15,895 nucleotides of DNA from positions 1-15,895 of the forward strand of contig CAIVVG010000160.1 in the NCBI GenBank assembly GCA_903909295.1, written 5' to 3'. A program made the position numbers and the translations under genes. The stretch is from an uncultured Chlamydiae bacterium (GTDB lineage Bacteria; Chlamydiota; Chlamydiia; Chlamydiales; SM23-39). Below are positions 13,856 to 15,895 of the stretch, piece by piece; position 1 is the stretch's first letter, and every line of letters begins with the position of its first letter. The notes beneath the pieces are model-generated. The model ran no database searches and was not told the origin of the DNA. It saw only the letters and a program-made list of their open reading frames with translations.

Positions 13856-13892
13856 AGACCTCTATGTACCAAAATCTGCAGTTTATGGGGAA

Positions 13893-13953
13893 GAAAAAAC
13901 AAACCACCGAGACACAGAGAAGGGAGAGGTAGCACAGATGTGCCTCTATGGTG
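13893..13953 (-). terminator. Intrinsic terminator candidate for secA
   Basis: Read on the minus strand, CACCATAGAGGCACA pairs imperfectly with TGTGTCTCGGTG (about 12 pairs with a two-base bulge and a large loop), and the stem is followed by GTTTGTTTTTTC. A second T-run, GATTTTTTC at 13953-13961 on plus, flanks the other side, so it could work in both directions. It begins 17 bases after the secA stop. Confidence 0.5.
13904..13953. repeat. Degenerate CACAGAG-type repeat, about 50 bp
   Basis: The sequence begins CCACCGAGACACAGAGAA and ends GTGCCTCTATGGTG. Its two ends are imperfect inverted copies, and the left end resembles the inner ends of the long inverted repeat at 9458-9679 (CCACAGAGGCACAGAGG). 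It sits in the 114-bp gap between secA and the antiporter gene and appears to be a second, shorter and diverged member of the same repeat class. Confidence 0.6.
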
Positions 13954-13969
13954 ATTTTTTCTTCCTCTG

Positions 13970-15895
13970 TTAGTGGGCTAGCTCAGCTTGGAGGTGCGGT
14001 TTAGGTCGCTGCTGCGGTTGAGGCATCATCTCAAAGCGGAACAGGTCTCGCGTAATCTCTTCGCGGAGGCGCTTGGAAAACGACTCGAAGAGGGCAAACG
14101 ATTCGTGCTTGAACTCCAACAGGGGGTCTTTTTGGCCGACTGTCCGCATGTGGACGTCGGAGCGGAGATGGTCGACGTGGAGGAGATGCTCTTGCCACAG
14201 TTGGTCGATCTTGCGCACCATCAGGTTGCGGATCACCTCAGAGAGGACCCCTTGCGCTTTTTCCGCATCGGTCAGTTCGGGGCGGAAAGACGAGAGGAGT
14301 TGTCTTTGGTAAAAGAGCTTTTGCTGCAAGGCGGCGGAGATTTTTTCTGTCACCTTAGCTTCAAATCCCTCGACTGCGAAATCGACGTCATCAAAGTTGA
14401 CGGGGAAGTGGGCTGTGAGCGCCTCTTTGTTATACCCCATTTGAGCTGCGACAGCGGCGAGGAGATCTTCAGCGATCGGGATCGTTAGATCTGCAAAGAG
14501 GATCTCATTGCGAAAGGAATAGACCTCTTGGCGCTGCTTGTTCATCACATCGTCGTACTCGAGGGTGTGTTTGCGGATGGTGTAATTGCGTTGTTCGACC
14601 CGTTTTTGGGCAGTCTCAATGGACTTGTTGAGAATCTTCGCAGAGATCGGCTCTCCTTCTTTGGGACGGAACCGCTGGAGAAGACCGGTCATGCGGGGAG
14701 AGGCGAAAAGGCGCATCAGGGCATCTTCAAACGAGACGAAAAATTGCGAAGAACCTGGGTCTCCGAGGCGGCCCGACCTACCGCGGAGCTGCCGGTCGAT
14801 CCGGCGGGATTGGTGGCGGGTCGTGCCAATGACGTGGAGACCTCCGACGGCAGCGACACCTTCTTTGAGCTTGATGTCGGTCCCACGGCCAGCCATGTTC
14901 GTAGCCAGCGTGATGGCCCCTTTTTTCCCTGCGTCTGCGATGATCTCAGCTTCTTTGGCGTGGTTTTTCGCATTGAGGATGGTGTGTTCTAATCTATTTT
15001 GTTTCAAGATGCGAGAGAGCTTTTCAGAGACCTCGACAGACTCGGTGCCGATCAGGATCGGACGCCCCTGCTCGTGAGTTTTTTTGATCTCCTCAAGGAT
15101 CGCGTTGTATTTTTCTCGCTCGGTCATGAAGATCTTGTCATCTTCATCTTTTCGCTTACAGGAGCGGTGGGTGGGGATTTCTAGGACTTCGAGTTTGTAA
15201 ATCTCTTTGAACTCATTGGCCTCGGTCATCGCGGTGCCCGTCATGCCGGAGAGGCGGTTGTAGAGGCGGAAGTAGTTTTGGAGCGTGATCGTGGCGTAAG
15301 TCTGCGTCTCTCCCTGGATATCGACATCTTCCTTGGCTTCAATTGCCTGATGGAGTCCATCGGAAAAGCGGCGCCCAGGTTGAGGACGGCCCGTGTTCTC
15401 ATCGATGATCACGATCTTGTGATCTTGCACGATGTAATCGATGTCTTTTTCCATGAGCAGGTGAGCGCGGAGCATTTGGCGCAAGTTGTGAGCTCTCTCT
15501 TTGCGGAGAGAGTCTTTTTCGCGCAGCGCGATTTTCGCTTGGAGCTTTTCCGGATCTGACAGGGAACTATTTTGGTCGATCAGCGCATATTCATACCCGA
15601 GGTCAAACATGACGAAATCGTCTGCATTGGACCCCTCTTTGAATTCGCCCCAAGCCTTGATCCCCTTATCGGTCAGCTCATACTCGTTGTTTCTCTCGTC
15701 GACAACCATGTAGAGCTCAGCCAACGCGGCAAATTTTTCCTCTTTGTTCTGTTCGCCAAAGTAAAAAGTCTCCCACTTATCTACCTCTGCGCGGAGATCG
15801 GGATTTTCCTTCACTCGCTTGAGGAGCTTATTGCGAGGAGTCCCTTTACCCACGAGCCACAGATGTTGGAAAGCCTCTTTTTTCTTCTTTTCTTC
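13970..15895 (-). CDS. secA: Preprotein translocase ATPase SecA, partial (N-terminus beyond the right edge)
   Basis: The peripheral motor ATPase that drives proteins through SecYEG. The frame is open to the window edge and gives the last 641 residues; roughly the first third, with the Walker A box, is missing. Visible are the end of the preprotein-binding region, TQTYATITLQNYFRLYNRLSG, GMTGTA, NBD2 motifs ATNMAGRGTDIKL and HQSRRIDRQLRGRSGRLGDPG, the helical scaffold LEYDDVMNKQRQEVY, and the helical wing IDQLWQEHLLHVDHLRSDVHMR. The usual glutamate of HESRRID is Gln and the usual Gln of GRQGDPG is Leu, changes I associate with chlamydial SecA. The C-terminus ends in a Pro/Gln-rich tail without the CxC...CH zinc-binding motif found in many SecA proteins, so SecB-type tail contacts are unlikely. 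The GTG at 15853 is an internal codon, not the start. A terminator-like hairpin follows the stop. Confidence 0.95.
   Translation of the reverse strand, partial: EEKKKKEAFQHLWLVGKGTPRNKLLKRVKENPDLRAEVDKWETFYFGEQNKEEKFAALAELYMVVDERNNEYELTDKGIKAWGEFKEGSNADDFVMFDLGYEYALIDQNSSLSDPEKLQAKIALREKDSLRKERAHNLRQMLRAHLLMEKDIDYIVQDHKIVIIDENTGRPQPGRRFSDGLHQAIEAKEDVDIQGETQTYATITLQNYFRLYNRLSGMTGTAMTEANEFKEIYKLEVLEIPTHRSCKRKDEDDKIFMTEREKYNAILEEIKKTHEQGRPILIGTESVEVSEKLSRILKQNRLEHTILNAKNHAKEAEIIADAGKKGAITLATNMAGRGTDIKLKEGVAAVGGLHVIGTTRHQSRRIDRQLRGRSGRLGDPGSSQFFVSFEDALMRLFASPRMTGLLQRFRPKEGEPISAKILNKSIETAQKRVEQRNYTIRKHTLEYDDVMNKQRQEVYSFRNEILFADLTIPIAEDLLAAVAAQMGYNKEALTAHFPVNFDDVDFAVEGFEAKVTEKISAALQQKLFYQRQLLSSFRPELTDAEKAQGVLSEVIRNLMVRKIDQLWQEHLLHVDHLRSDVHMRTVGQKDPLLEFKHESFALFESFSKRLREEITRDLFRFEMMPQPQQRPKPHLQAELAH

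Noticed and set aside
13751..13954. Plus-strand open frame of 67 codons ending in an HREGRGSTDVPLW-like peptide
   Set aside because: It lies mostly antisense to the antiporter gene and its end is the degenerate repeat read as protein.
14528..15077. Several plus-strand open frames of 90-160 codons opposite secA
   Set aside because: They are antisense shadows of the strongly conserved secA frame, with no family resemblance and no ribosome sites.
1..15895. CRISPR arrays, tRNA or rRNA genes, transposase genes
   Set aside because: No regularly spaced direct repeats, no cloverleaf-like or ribosomal RNA sequence and no transposase motifs were seen.

Overview
The window looks like a chromosomal segment of a bacterium in the phylum Chlamydiae, most likely an environmental (non-Chlamydiaceae) lineage. 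The evidence is the gene set: a nucleotide-transporter (NTT/TLC) family protein, a GadC-like amino acid antiporter, lpdA-lipA beside a small zinc-ribbon membrane gene, glgC, a putative Na+/H+ antiporter, a reduced set of type II secretion pseudopilins, and a SecA whose helicase motif VI carries chlamydia-like changes (HQSRRIDRQLRG, RLGDPG). The taxonomic call is from memory of these families; no search was possible. Almost everything is on the minus strand; only two genes are on plus. Coding density is very high and no gene-free stretch exceeds 300 bases.

Layout, left to right. (1) 104-3510, minus: three small pseudopilin-like genes (I-, J- and K-like, in that order of transcription) followed by a divergent NTT transporter. 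An APC-family amino acid antiporter (3528-4907) lies just upstream on the same strand. (2) 5033-5947, plus: an acidic helical protein of unknown function, divergent from the antiporter across a 125-bp promoter region and overlapping the next gene tail to tail. (3) 5926-9417, minus: glgC, then a type IV toxin-antitoxin pair (abiEi, abiEii), then a calcineurin-like metallophosphoesterase. The last three are joined by two ATGA stop/start overlaps. A perfect 13-bp-arm palindrome sits between the glgC stop and the abiEi start. (4) 9458-9679: a long, nearly perfect inverted repeat carrying a CACAGAGG-type dispersed repeat. (5) 9692-11973, minus: lpdA-lipA with an ATGA overlap. (6) 12031-12435, plus: the zinc-ribbon membrane protein, divergent from lpdA and overlapping the antiporter gene tail to tail. 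(7) 12425-15895, minus: the 3' two-thirds of secA running off the right edge, a terminator built from a second degenerate CACAGAG repeat, and the putative Na+/H+ antiporter gene.

The genes mainly serve the envelope and central metabolism of a host-dependent cell: uptake or exchange of nucleotides and amino acids, ion homeostasis, protein export (SecA, pseudopilins), lipoylation and E3 for 2-oxo-acid dehydrogenases, and glycogen synthesis. The abiE pair is the clear accessory insertion. The points most worth a second look are the coupling of a housekeeping phosphoesterase to a toxin gene, the candidate AbiEi operator, the pseudopilins with proline instead of glycine at the cleavage site and one probable CTG start, the long inverted repeat, and several gene-head promoters whose -10 boxes lie so close to the start codon that short-leader or leaderless mRNAs are likely.
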